Shown here: positions 44,271 to 52,265 of the stretch, piece after piece | Numbering within the stretch: position 1 is the first letter of the stretch | Layout: the number at the start of each line of letters is the position of its first letter | Assembly: GCF_000517125.1 (NCBI RefSeq) | Contig: NZ_KI912155.1 | Location: 373,707 to 437,706 of the forward strand | Length of the DNA: 64,000 nt | Reading direction: 5' to 3' | From: Arthrobacter sp. MA-N2 | GTDB taxonomy: Bacteria; Actinomycetota; Actinomycetes; Actinomycetales; Micrococcaceae | Notes under the pieces: generated by a model | The model's input: only the letters and a program-made list of their open reading frames with translations | What the model was told of the DNA's origin: nothing | Databases searched by the model: none | Translations under genes and position numbers: made by a program

Positions 44271-45533
44271 GTGAGTACAAGCGCAGCATCCACGAGCGGG
44301 AGCCCGGGCGAGTTCGGCTGGGAAGGCCACCTGAAAGGCTCTGCGGCGTATCGGAGGATCCTTGCCGGACTCGCCCTTGCCGGTGTGGCTACGTTCGCGC
44401 AGCTTTACTCCACCCAAGCTGTCTTGCCACTCATGGCGAACGAGCTGCACATCACGGCAGCCGAGGCTGCGCTCACCATTTCCTTTGCCACGGTAGGACT
44501 TGCGGCGACGGTGTTGCCCTGGTCCTTCGTTGCCGACAGAATTGGCCGCGTGCGTGCCATGACTATTGGAATCGCGGCCGCCACTGTCCTGGGCCTGCTC
44601 GTCCCCATGGCCCCCGCTTTCCCCCTCGTCCTCGCGCTGCGGGCACTCGAGGGCATGGCCCTGGGCGGTATTCCAGCCATCGCCATCGCGTACCTGAATG
44701 AGGAAGTCAACAAAGGGCACGCCGCGCTGGCTGCCGGCAGCTACGTGGCCGGCACCACCCTCGGTGGACTTGCGGGTCGTTTGCTGGCAGGCCCGGTCGG
44801 CGAGTTATGGGGGTGGCGCGCGGCCACTCTTGCGGTTTCCCTCCTTGCCACCCTGTCGGCCGCCCTGTTTCTGCTGCTGGTTCCGCAGCCGCGGCGCTTC
44901 ACTCCAAGCTCGGCAGGAGGATTCCGAGGGGCGATGAGGACCTTGGTGGGCCATTCCTCCAATCCACGACTCGTTGCCCTCTACGTTCAGGCGTTCTTGT
45001 TGATGGGTGGTTTCGTTGCCGTCTACAACTACCTCGGGTTCCGACTGCACGCCGAGCCTTTTGGACTGCCCGCCACCGTGGTGAGCCTCATCTTCCTGGC
45101 CTATTTGTCCGGCACCGTGAGCTCCCGCTGGGGAGCAGGACTGTCCATGCGCCTCGGCCGACGCACGGTCCTCCTCGTGGGCATCGCGACCATGACGGCT
45201 GGACTCGGGCTGACCCTGTGGGACAACCTCGCCGCGATACTGGTGGGCTTGGTGATCTTCACCGGAGGATTCTTCGCAGCCCACAGCATCGGATCGGGCT
45301 GGACCGGGACCATCGCGACGAACGGACGTGCGCAGGCGGCCTCGTTGTACAACCTCTCCTACTACTTGGGTTCCAGCATCATCGGCTGGGCCGGAGGACT
45401 CGCCTTCCAGACTTTCGGCTGGAACGCACTCGCCTGGACCGTCATCGCGCTGTGTTGCACGACGGCGGTGATCACCGCCGTCGTGCACCGCTCCCCGGAG
45501 CGCCGGGTCGGCGTCGTCGGCTCCTCCCTGTGA
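44271..45533 (+). CDS. MFS transporter, YnfM-like
   Basis: 420 aa, 12 predicted helices. A polar N-tail rich in Ser/Gly precedes TM1 (GLALAGVATFAQLYSTQAVLPL), a sequence close to E. coli YnfM-type arabinose/drug efflux relatives. Motif A in loop 2-3 reads SFVADRIGRVRAM. The divergent LysR regulator probably senses its substrate. The stop is 3 bp from the convergent aquaporin stop. Confidence 0.9.
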   Translation: MSTSAASTSGSPGEFGWEGHLKGSAAYRRILAGLALAGVATFAQLYSTQAVLPLMANELHITAAEAALTISFATVGLAATVLPWSFVADRIGRVRAMTIGIAAATVLGLLVPMAPAFPLVLALRALEGMALGGIPAIAIAYLNEEVNKGHAALAAGSYVAGTTLGGLAGRLLAGPVGELWGWRAATLAVSLLATLSAALFLLLVPQPRRFTPSSAGGFRGAMRTLVGHSSNPRLVALYVQAFLLMGGFVAVYNYLGFRLHAEPFGLPATVVSLIFLAYLSGTVSSRWGAGLSMRLGRRTVLLVGIATMTAGLGLTLWDNLAAILVGLVIFTGGFFAAHSIGSGWTGTIATNGRAQAASLYNLSYYLGSSIIGWAGGLAFQTFGWNALAWTVIALCCTTAVITAVVHRSPERRVGVVGSSL

Positions 45534-45536
45534 CTG

Positions 45537-46496
45537 CTATGTCTCGGACGTTGGGGCGGTCTCCATTCCCGTCCTGCCCGAAGGCGTGGGTTCCGCCAAC
45601 CGCGCCCGCGCGTGCAACACATCGCCGATGAACCAGTCGTAGATCAGCACACCGATGACCCCGCCGATCAACGGCCCCACGATCGGCACCCAGAAGTACC
45701 AGCTGAACGCTCCATCTACGGTGCCCGGCAGCGCCGTCTGCCCCCATCCGGCCAGCCAGGCAAACAACCGCGGTCCGAAGTCACGGGCCGGGTTGATGGC
45801 GTATCCAGCGTTCGCACCCACGGACATGCCGATCGCCGCCACGGCCAGGCCGATCATGAACGGGCCCAGATTGGCCTGGACAGCCGTGTTGCGCATGTCG
45901 ATGATGGCCACAACGAACAAGACCAGGAAAGCCGTGCCAACAACCTGGTCGATCAGCGGACCAACGGGATTTCCATTGAAGTACGGTGCTGGGAAGGTCG
46001 CGAAAATCGAGTAGGTGGCAAGCCCCTTCGAATCCGCACGCCCGGTGCCGACTGCCTTGTTATAGGCGTCGATCGCGTCGTGATAGAGCAGGTACACCAT
46101 CGCTGCACCAGCGAAGGCGCCGACAATCTGGGCAAGGATGTACGGACCCACCTTCTTCCACGGGAATTTCCGCCGGACTGCGAAAGCCACTGTCACGGCT
46201 GGGTTGATGTGCGCCCCGCTGACGCCGCCGGCGACGTAGATTGCCATGGTCACCGCGATGGCCCATCCCCACGTGATCAACAGCCAGTCACCGGCGGCCA
46301 TGAAGATAGTGGTGGACGTTGCGGCGCGTCCCGAGCCGGGCAACGCAGCCACGGCCATGGCCACAACGCCGTCGCCGAAGGAGATCAGGACGAACGTACC
46401 GAGGAACTCGGAGAGGAGCTCACCCCACGTACCGCCCAACTGCTTGAGGCCGCTTCCGTTGCGGACCGCATTCCTTAGGGGACTGACATCACTCAT
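45537..46496 (-). CDS. Aquaporin / glycerol facilitator (MIP family)
   Basis: 319 aa with six helices and two half-helices. Both NPA boxes are present: SGAHINPAVT and GYAINPARDFGPR; the Asp after the second NPA (NPARD) is typical of glycerol facilitators rather than strict water channels. The N-terminus has a 20-residue cytoplasmic tail, and a large loop (DAIDAYNKAVGTGRADSKG) resembles GlpF. GGAGG lies 8 nt before the ATG. The IS element begins 98 bp upstream of its start and may influence its expression. Confidence 0.93.
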   Translation of the reverse strand: MSDVSPLRNAVRNGSGLKQLGGTWGELLSEFLGTFVLISFGDGVVAMAVAALPGSGRAATSTTIFMAAGDWLLITWGWAIAVTMAIYVAGGVSGAHINPAVTVAFAVRRKFPWKKVGPYILAQIVGAFAGAAMVYLLYHDAIDAYNKAVGTGRADSKGLATYSIFATFPAPYFNGNPVGPLIDQVVGTAFLVLFVVAIIDMRNTAVQANLGPFMIGLAVAAIGMSVGANAGYAINPARDFGPRLFAWLAGWGQTALPGTVDGAFSWYFWVPIVGPLIGGVIGVLIYDWFIGDVLHARARLAEPTPSGRTGMETAPTSET

Positions 46497-46593
46497 CCCG
46501 AGTGCCTCCTTGAGTCATCTGATTCACCAATGGAAATTGACAACCCCAGCACATTCATGGTATGCCGATTGGCCTTGGGTGACCATGGCCCGC

Positions 46594-48002
46594 GTTGACT
46601 CATTGAAAACCTCCGCGTAGCCGGATACGTTGCCTCATTTGAAAACCTCCGTGTAGCGGCGTGGTTCGCAATTGTGGCGGCGGTTGGGGGCTATGCCCGT
46701 TTTCATGGAGCTAACGATGGCCCAGCGGCAAGCTGTGACGAAGAAGAAGGCCCTCGCCTATAAGGGTGCTGATCGTGCAGGGAAGTCCCGGATCTTGAAC
46801 GAACTGGTCGAGCTGACCGGTTGGCACCGCGACTACGCCCGGGCGGCGTTGCGGGATGCCCTGGTGTTGAAGATCGTCAGACCACGCCCGGGCAGGACCG
46901 CGGTCTACGGGCCTGATCTGCTGCCTGCCCTCATCAAGTGCTGGGCCGTGCTGCGCGCCCCTGCCGGCAGGCTGCTGGCCCCGATGCTGCCTGTCCTGGT
47001 CCCGCTGCTGCGCAGGGACCGGGAGCTTGAGCTGACCGATGAACAGGCCGGACTGCTGATGCGGATGAGCGCAGCGACCATCGACCGGAAACTCGCCGGC
47101 GAACGGGCAAAACTTTTCCCGCGGGGACGGTCCCATACCAAGCCGGGCACGCTGCTCAAATCCCAGATCCCGGTCCGCACCTGGGCCGAGTGGGATGACG
47201 CCGTCCCGGGGTTCGTGGAGATCGACCTGGTGGGCCACGAGGGAGGCAACAGCTTCGGCGAGTTCTGCTGCACCCTGACCGTGACGGACATCGCCACGGG
47301 CTGGACCGTGAACCGGTCGGTGCGGAACAAGGCCGCCAAATGGGTCTTCGAGGCCCTCGAACACGTCACTGCCGTGTTCCCGTTCCCGATCATCGGCATC
47401 GATTCAGACAACGGTTCCGAGTTCATCAACGAGCATCTGCTGGCCTACTGCCACGCGCACGAGATCACCTTCACCCGCTCCCGGCCCGGCAACAAAAACG
47501 ACGGAGCCCACGTGGAGCAGAAGAACTGGGCCAGGGTCCGGGAACTGGTCGGCTACCTGCGCTACGACACCGACGCGGAACTGGCCAAACTCAACGAGAT
47601 CTGGGAGCTGGACCGTGTCTTCACCAACTACCTGCTGCCGCAGCAGAAGCTACTCTCCAAGCAGCGGCACGGCGCGAAAGTCACGAAGAAACACGACGCC
47701 CCCGCCACACCCCACCAACGCGCGATCCGGCATGAACGGATGAACAAACGCCCGGTCATCCAGATGAACGCCGCCTTCAAACGCATCAAGCCCGGAGCCC
47801 TTTCCCGCGAGATCCTGGCGCTTACCGGGCAGCTGGAAACACTGGCCTTAGCCAAGAAACCAGCACCCCTCAAACCCGTCAACCGCGCCTGGAACAGCTA
47901 GGCCTCGCGGAGGCTCTTCAACGAGGCAACGAAACCACCCATCCGGAGGTTTTCAAATGAGGCAACGTATTACTCTTCCCGGAGGTATTGCAATGAGTCA
48001 AC
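46594..48002 (+). mobile_element. Insertion sequence, about 1.4 kb, DDE/rve integrase type
   Basis: The outer ends are inverted: GTTGACTCATTGAAAACC at 46594 pairs with its imperfect complement ending at 48002. Just inside, a second and perfect 25-bp inverted pair is found at 46627-46651 and 47944-47968, which carries the same CATTTGAAAACCTCCG core. Each end thus holds two copies of the transposase-recognition-like motif. One transposase gene fills the element. No clear target-site duplication is visible (flanks TGGCCCGC and AGGGGCCA). The family resembles rve-type IS elements placed in ISNCY/IS481-like groups; exact assignment is not possible here. Confidence 0.85.
46693..47901 (+). CDS. Transposase with integrase (rve) core
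   Basis: 402 aa, intact. The N-terminal 75 residues include a helix-turn-helix (KSRILNELVELTGWHRDYARAAL). The DDE core reads VEIDLVGHEGG (first Asp), GIDSDNGSEFINEH (second Asp) and the C-terminal catalytic Glu in NKNDGAHVEQKNW. A basic tail follows (KVTKKHDAPATPHQRAIRHERMNKRP). ATG 46693 is chosen over GTG 46672 and ATG 46705 on the GGTTGGGGGCT purine-rich stretch. An intact frame and good terminal repeats suggest the element may still be active. Confidence 0.88.
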   Translation: MPVFMELTMAQRQAVTKKKALAYKGADRAGKSRILNELVELTGWHRDYARAALRDALVLKIVRPRPGRTAVYGPDLLPALIKCWAVLRAPAGRLLAPMLPVLVPLLRRDRELELTDEQAGLLMRMSAATIDRKLAGERAKLFPRGRSHTKPGTLLKSQIPVRTWAEWDDAVPGFVEIDLVGHEGGNSFGEFCCTLTVTDIATGWTVNRSVRNKAAKWVFEALEHVTAVFPFPIIGIDSDNGSEFINEHLLAYCHAHEITFTRSRPGNKNDGAHVEQKNWARVRELVGYLRYDTDAELAKLNEIWELDRVFTNYLLPQQKLLSKQRHGAKVTKKHDAPATPHQRAIRHERMNKRPVIQMNAAFKRIKPGALSREILALTGQLETLALAKKPAPLKPVNRAWNS

Positions 48003-48029
48003 AGGGGCCAACGTCAGCCGAGGGACCGG

Positions 48030-48472
48030 CTACCGGGTGGACTCGATGGCACAGACCAAGTCATCGACGATATCGGCGGAGTCTTCCAATCCAATCGAAA
48101 GCCTGAGCATGCGCGCGTGCGGCTTGGCCCCAGGGCCCTCCGGCCAGGCCGCCAACCGCACGGCGCTGAAGGCGGCTATTCCTGAAGCAAGACCCACCGA
48201 TTGCCCCACTCCTTCGAGCGCCGTAACGCCGTCTTCGAACCTGGCTACCGTAAGATTCCATAGACGCTGCTACACGTTGCTTTGACCTCCGAGGGTTTCC
48301 CACCCGTGGCCATCTGCCCGTACGCAAGTCCGCCGTCGCGAACAGCAGGCAAAGGAGCCGTGGTCGATAGCTTGATGGGCAGGGCGTGAACGCCCCGTTC
48401 CGCGAGTCCCGTCCGGCCCGCTGGGACCGCGAGCGCGTCGCAGGCCATCACTGCTCTGCTTGAATTATTCAT
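48030..48472 (-). pseudogene. Decayed Cys/Met-metabolism PLP enzyme (methionine gamma-lyase-like)
   Basis: The minus strand encodes recognisable parts of a trans-sulfuration PLP enzyme. The N-terminus is LAERGVHALPIKLSTTAPLP followed by DGGLAYGQMATGGKP. After a frameshift (about 48283-48300) the frame reads GGQSNV-stop-QRLWNLTVARFEDG, where TAG at 48270-48272 replaces the expected Tyr codon. The sequence then jumps from SGIAAFSAVR directly to the C-terminal HARMLRLSIGLEDSADIVDD, so about 230 residues, including the PLP lysine, are deleted. Three independent lesions make it non-functional. It was probably controlled by the divergent Lrp gene. The IS ends 28 bp from its stop codon. Confidence 0.85.
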
Positions 48473-48482
48473 CGCTGAATTC

Positions 48483-48496
48483 GCCAAATATCTGGC
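48483..48496. promoter_or_regulatory. Palindrome between the pseudogene and the Lrp gene
   Basis: GCCA-AATATC-TGGC is an inverted repeat with an AT core, the usual look of an Lrp/AsnC site. It lies 10 bp from the pseudogene start and 86 bp upstream of the Lrp gene. Confidence 0.4.
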
Positions 48497-48582
48497 AATA
48501 ATTCGGAGACTTATGGTGTCAATGAATGGATTGTGCGGAAAATGGCAACTATGATGAATAGACAGCACTTTCAGGAGGATTC

Positions 48583-49086
48583 GTGAGCACCACCCCGAAG
48601 AACGTTCGGCCCGTCAGCACCAGCGAGCCCCTGGATGCGATCGACGAGCGCATCCTTGCAGCTTTGGTGGGGGATGCCCGGATCTCCAACAAGCAGTTGG
48701 CCGAACTGGTCGGCATTGCACCGTCAACCGCACTCATGCGCACACGGTCACTTTCCGAACGCGGCATCATTGAGGGATTCGAGGCAGTCCTCAGCCTGCC
48801 CGCGATCGGTCGATCGGTCCAGGCCCTGATCGCCGTGCGCCTGCGTGCCCACGACCGGGACCAGATTGACCGCTTCACTGCCCGCGTGCCTGCGCTTCCT
48901 GCGGTGATCTCGACGTTCCACACTTCGGGCTCGGTGGACTACCTTCTGCATATCGCCGTAGCCAACACCGATGACCTCCGTGACTGGGTCCTGGACAATC
49001 TCGCGACGGACCCCGTGGTGGGCCATACCGAGACCACCTTGGTCTTTGCCCACATCCAGGGCAACCACGGCCCACTTCCGGATTAA
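48583..49086 (+). CDS. Lrp/AsnC-family regulator
   Basis: 167 aa. The N-terminal AsnC-type helix-turn-helix (LDAIDERILAALVGDARISNKQLAELVGIAPSTALMRTRSL) is followed by a RAM ligand domain (IAVRLRAHDRDQIDRFTARVPALPAVISTFHTSGSVDYLLHIAV). GTG 48583 is preceded by AGGAGG. It is intact although its probable divergent target, the PLP enzyme, has decayed, so it may now be an orphan regulator or act elsewhere. Confidence 0.92.
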   Translation: MSTTPKNVRPVSTSEPLDAIDERILAALVGDARISNKQLAELVGIAPSTALMRTRSLSERGIIEGFEAVLSLPAIGRSVQALIAVRLRAHDRDQIDRFTARVPALPAVISTFHTSGSVDYLLHIAVANTDDLRDWVLDNLATDPVVGHTETTLVFAHIQGNHGPLPD

Positions 49087-49096
49087 CGGCCTTGTT

Positions 49097-49324
49097 TCAG
49101 TGGCGCGGTTCGAGCCCGGAGTGCGCGGCTCCGATAGCGTCCTGGCGTAAATCACCGAGTTCCCGGCGGCGCCTGAAGGCCGCGCGCTGCAGGGCCAGGT
49201 CGACCGGCGGAATGTAGCGCCTGCGTTCGGCCCATGAAATCAGATTGGCTCCGATTCCCGCAGCGGCCGACTCCAGCATGGAGGGTCGCCGGTAGGATCC
49301 GCATGATGCGGTGGCAGTGCTCAT
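49097..49324 (-). CDS. Small hypothetical protein downstream of the ArsR-type regulator
   Basis: 75 aa. The start ATG overlaps the ArsR-type gene stop (ATGA), which supports real translation. The sequence is basic with an Arg-rich helix (LQRAAFRRRRELGDLRQ) and a Trp (ISWAERRRY). The frame is convergent with Lrp (10 bp between stops). No family recognised. Confidence 0.5.
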   Translation of the reverse strand: MSTATASCGSYRRPSMLESAAAGIGANLISWAERRRYIPPVDLALQRAAFRRRRELGDLRQDAIGAAHSGLEPRH

Positions 49325-49998
49325 GACTCTTTCCCTTCAGTGGTTGCTGCGGTGCTTGCTGCGTGCGACTTCGCGTCGCGGGATTTCTTGTCTCCGGCCC
49401 ATGCGGGGACACCCAGGATGGGGAATGCGTTGATGTGGATCTGGACTGGACGGGCATCGTCTGCCTCGGGTTCGCTCCGGATTTCCTCCAGAAGCTTGCG
49501 GCCCACGGCTTCCATGGCACGGGCGTAGCGGCCAAGCTGCTCGGCCGACATCCGGGCATTGGCCGTATTGACGATGGCGGCCTCGAGCCACTCTTCATCC
49601 AAAGATTCCATGCCGTGGGCCATGAAGTCGGCGAGGACAGCCTGCCTGCTGCGTTCGAATTCGCGGGTGACCAGCCGCGACGCCTCCTGGGTCGCCGGTG
49701 AATGTGCCAGCTCGGGCGAGGTGATCTGGATGGCTCCCTTAGGCCGCTCCCACCACCGTTCCCTGGCCGTCCCCTTGCCTTGGACCTCGCGGACAAAGTC
49801 GAACTTGGCGAGCTGGCGCAGGTGGTAGCTTGTGGCGCCGCTGGATTCGTTCAGGAGTTCGGCCAGGCTGCACGCCGTCTGCGCTCCGTAACGGGACAGC
49901 ATCTCAAGAATTTGGACCCGCAGGGGATGTGCGAGCGCTTTGAGGGATGCCGTATCGACCTTACGGACGGGCAATTCCGGTTCCTGAACCTTGTCCAT
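49321..49998 (-). CDS. ArsR-like winged-helix regulator
   Basis: 225 aa. Residues about 18-85 form an ArsR/HTH_20 winged helix (LKALAHPLRVQILEMLSRYGAQTACSLAELLNESSGATSYHLRQLAKFDFV) with the basic wing GKGTARERWW. The remaining helical domain (ARMSAEQLGRYARAMEAVGRKLL) probably dimerises or binds ligand. ATG 49998 is set by the -10 box 7 nt upstream; an extension to 50052 would run through the iteron array. The downstream 75-aa gene is coupled. The MFS gene at 50105 lies upstream on the same strand and ends only 28 bp before the array. Confidence 0.88.
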   Translation of the reverse strand: MDKVQEPELPVRKVDTASLKALAHPLRVQILEMLSRYGAQTACSLAELLNESSGATSYHLRQLAKFDFVREVQGKGTARERWWERPKGAIQITSPELAHSPATQEASRLVTREFERSRQAVLADFMAHGMESLDEEWLEAAIVNTANARMSAEQLGRYARAMEAVGRKLLEEIRSEPEADDARPVQIHINAFPILGVPAWAGDKKSRDAKSHAASTAATTEGKES

Positions 49999-50005
49999 GT
50001 CGGAA

Positions 50006-50011
50006 ACGCTA
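50006..50011 (-). promoter_or_regulatory. -10 box of the ArsR-type gene (leaderless start)
   Basis: TAGCGT on the minus strand is followed by 7 nt and then ATG 49998; the iteron array abuts it upstream. Confidence 0.5.
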
Positions 50012-50014
50012 CTC

Positions 50015-50076
50015 TTGCAAAGAAACCTTTGCAAGCATTTCTTTGCAAGCATTTATTTGCAAATCAGTCTTTGCAA
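50015..50076. promoter_or_regulatory. Five TTGCAA iterons with exact 14-bp period
   Basis: TTGCAA, itself a palindrome, starts at 50015, 50029, 50043, 50057 and 50071, an unbroken 14-bp spacing. Copies two and three also share GCATTT(C/A)T in the spacer. The array covers the -35 region of the ArsR-type gene and ends 28 bp from the preceding MFS stop. Repeated binding sites for the encoded regulator are the simplest reading. Confidence 0.7.
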
Positions 50077-50104
50077 GTTGCCTTGCCTTGCCAGGGGCCC
50101 GCCG

Positions 50105-51349
50105 TCAGCCCTTCCGGAGTACTCCACGGACCGACACGGCCGCAAGCACCATCGCTGCCAGTCCGCACGCCACCGTGAAGCAGCTGGCAGCGGCGCCCAG
50201 TCCGATCACCGAAGCGGCCAGCCCCAGTCCGATGACGGGCACCGCGCTTCCGAGGTAGGTGATGACGTAGAGGGTACTGATGATCTGGGCGTGCCGCGAC
50301 GCCTCCACTTTTCCGGCAACATCGTTGAACACCAAACGGAATGCGACCCCCTGCCCAACACCGGCGGCGAGGCTGGCCGCCACCAGCAACACCGGGCTGG
50401 ACAGCGACGCTGCCGCGCCCACCAGAACGATGGATCCCCCCAACACTGCCAGTCCCGCCGGCACTGCGAACCTGCCGCGGACGGTCAGGAGCTGGCTCAG
50501 CGCGGACGCGCCCAACGTCAGCCCGGCGAGCAGCCCGGTCATGGGGCGGGAATCGGCATGCACGACGACGGCGAAGTAGCCAGGCGCCAGGGAGAGGCAG
50601 AATCCAAACACGGCAAAGCTCAAGAATCCAACGCTGGAGGCCAACCAGAACGCGCCCCTCGCGTCCCGCGATACAGAGGGCCGCCGGGGGGCGAGCACTG
50701 TGTAGGGGCGCGGGCCTTCGGCCGGACGAATCGCGGGCCGGGCCTTGAGGAGCCACAGCGGCACCAGCAAAAGCAGCAGGACGGCCGCATGAATGACAAA
50801 GGGCGTGGAGGTGGCGCCCGGGAGCAGCGAAAGCAGTCCGCCGATCGCAGGACCGGCAGCCACCCCGCCGGACGAAGAAAGCAACGTGAATCGTGAAGCC
50901 CATTCCGGCCGGTACGGAAGCAGCTCCCGGAGCGCCGCGGAACTCGCCCCGGTGGCAAGTCCGACCGCAACGCCCTGGAGCATCCGGCCAGCAGAGAGCA
51001 TCAACAGGTTGTCAGCGTTGGCAAAAACAAGGCCACCGGCCAGGCCCACGACGACGGCGAGGACCAAGGCAGCGCGCCTGCCGATGTGGTCCGACCAATG
51101 ACCGGCGAGCATCAGCACGCCCACGAGCGCCAGGACGTAGCTTGCGAAGGCGATCGTCACGCCCAGGGAGGTTATCCCCAACTCCGACTGAAGCAACGGA
51201 TACAGCGGGCTCGCCAGGTTGGCGCCTACCAGCAGCGTGAACATCACGACGCCGGCCAGGACCAGCCGTGCCCTCGTGGAAGCATCCCAGCCCCAGCGTT
51301 CGGCGGTGGCCGGACGCATGCGGAGTTCGCTAAAGACAGTCATTCCCAT
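50105..51349 (-). CDS. MFS transporter
   Basis: 414 aa, 12 predicted helices. TM1 is VVMFTLLVGANLASPLYPLLQ and motif A reads GHWSDHIGRRAALVL in loop 2-3. Length and pattern fit sugar/drug efflux-type MFS proteins. The start is ATG 51349, with GAGGCGAAGG upstream; ATG 51343 is possible. Divergent from the Lrp gene at 51529 and upstream of the ArsR-type gene, so either could regulate it. Confidence 0.88.
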   Translation of the reverse strand: MGMTVFSELRMRPATAERWGWDASTRARLVLAGVVMFTLLVGANLASPLYPLLQSELGITSLGVTIAFASYVLALVGVLMLAGHWSDHIGRRAALVLAVVVGLAGGLVFANADNLLMLSAGRMLQGVAVGLATGASSAALRELLPYRPEWASRFTLLSSSGGVAAGPAIGGLLSLLPGATSTPFVIHAAVLLLLLVPLWLLKARPAIRPAEGPRPYTVLAPRRPSVSRDARGAFWLASSVGFLSFAVFGFCLSLAPGYFAVVVHADSRPMTGLLAGLTLGASALSQLLTVRGRFAVPAGLAVLGGSIVLVGAAASLSSPVLLVAASLAAGVGQGVAFRLVFNDVAGKVEASRHAQIISTLYVITYLGSAVPVIGLGLAASVIGLGAAASCFTVACGLAAMVLAAVSVRGVLRKG

Positions 51350-51480
51350 GCCTTCGCCTCAGCGGCCATCACGCTGCCGGGCTTTGTGGGCCGGGACGCA
51401 ATGACCCAATTATTGTTGGCAATAGGATGTCGCAGGACTGCCAGATAGATCAGATATTCATGAAAGAATTGATCAAAACT

Positions 51481-51492
51481 GTCAATATTGAC
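51481..51492. promoter_or_regulatory. Perfect palindrome in the MFS / Lrp intergenic region
   Basis: GTCAATATTGAC is a perfect 12-bp palindrome with an AT core, 37 bp upstream of the Lrp gene and 132 bp from the MFS start, a likely Lrp/AsnC operator. AT content rises sharply across 51400-51500, unlike the flanking coding DNA. Confidence 0.5.
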
Positions 51493-51528
51493 GCTCGTTG
51501 ATAGCCACAAATGACCCGGAGTGATGAT

Positions 51529-52068
51529 GTGAACACCCTCGACCCGACAGATCTGAAGATCCTGCTGGAATTGATCCGCGATCCCCGGGTCCAGATCGGC
51601 GAACTCAGCGAGTCCCTCGGGATTGCGCGCAATACCGCCCAGTCGCGGATGCGCCGGCTGGTCCGTTCGGGCGTACTGAACGACGGCGGCCGCGAGGTCG
51701 ACCTCGAAAAGGTGGGGTACGACGTCGTCGGCTTCGTGACGTTGGAGGTGACCCACCGGGAGCTCGACGGCGTGATCGGCTCCCTGCGCCGCATTCCCCA
51801 GGTCCTGGAGGTGCATGAAATTTCCGGGAGAGGCGATCTCCTGTGCCGGGTGGTAGCCACCGACACGCACAACCTGCAAACCGCGCTCCGCTCCATCCTC
51901 AGAATCAAGGGCGTCATCCGTACGGAAACCGTCCTCGCCCTGCACACCCACATCCCGTACCGGACCGAGCCGCTCATCGGCAGGCTCACGGACGCCGAGA
52001 CCGCAGGAACCGCGAAACGGATCAAACCGCAGGATTCCTCCCCTTCGCCGGTCAGCGAAGCCGACTAG
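51529..52068 (+). CDS. Lrp/AsnC-family regulator
   Basis: 179 aa from GTG 51529. The helix-turn-helix (LDPTDLKILLELIRDPRVQIGELSESLGIARNTAQSRMRRLVRSGVL) precedes a RAM domain (VGFVTLEVTHRELDGVIGSLRRIPQVLEVHEISGRGDLLCRVVATD). A GGAG lies 7 nt before this GTG; ATG 51511 has none. Polar C-tail of about 25 residues. The divergent MFS transporter is its natural candidate target. Confidence 0.9.
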   Translation: MNTLDPTDLKILLELIRDPRVQIGELSESLGIARNTAQSRMRRLVRSGVLNDGGREVDLEKVGYDVVGFVTLEVTHRELDGVIGSLRRIPQVLEVHEISGRGDLLCRVVATDTHNLQTALRSILRIKGVIRTETVLALHTHIPYRTEPLIGRLTDAETAGTAKRIKPQDSSPSPVSEAD

Positions 52069-52103
52069 GATTCCGGAATGGATCGGCTCTTATTTGGGTC
52101 CCC

Positions 52104-52265
52104 ATGATCGTGGCGGCGTCGGTGACGAGCATCCTGCTGGCTGTCCTCATCGTCAAGTCGGGAGTGCACGGAGGCATGGCCGGCGCCTTCTTTGCGCTGG
52201 TGATGTCCGTCGTCTTCCGCACCGGCGGCCCAGCGGGAGGAGAATGGCCTCGTGACCATCATTGA
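52104..52265 (+). CDS. Possible small membrane protein
   Basis: 53 aa (MIVAASVTSILLAVLIVK...) with two hydrophobic segments (about residues 2-17 and 24-38) and a polar tail. Its end overlaps the corA start by 14 bp, which would couple translation. No ribosome-binding site is evident, so it is uncertain whether it is translated. Confidence 0.35.
   Translation: MIVAASVTSILLAVLIVKSGVHGGMAGAFFALVMSVVFRTGGPAGGEWPRDHH

Noticed and set aside
46560-48020. Target-site duplication of the IS
   Set aside because: The flanks immediately outside the inverted tips (TGGCCCGC and AGGGGCCA) do not match, so none is claimed.
48001-48060. IS insertion directly inside the PLP enzyme gene
   Set aside because: The C-terminus with its stop lies intact 28 bp outside the IS end, so the decay comes from a separate deletion, stop and frameshift.
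50015-50076. Replication-type iterons (origin)
   Set aside because: No replication initiator gene is near, and the array sits precisely at a regulator's promoter.
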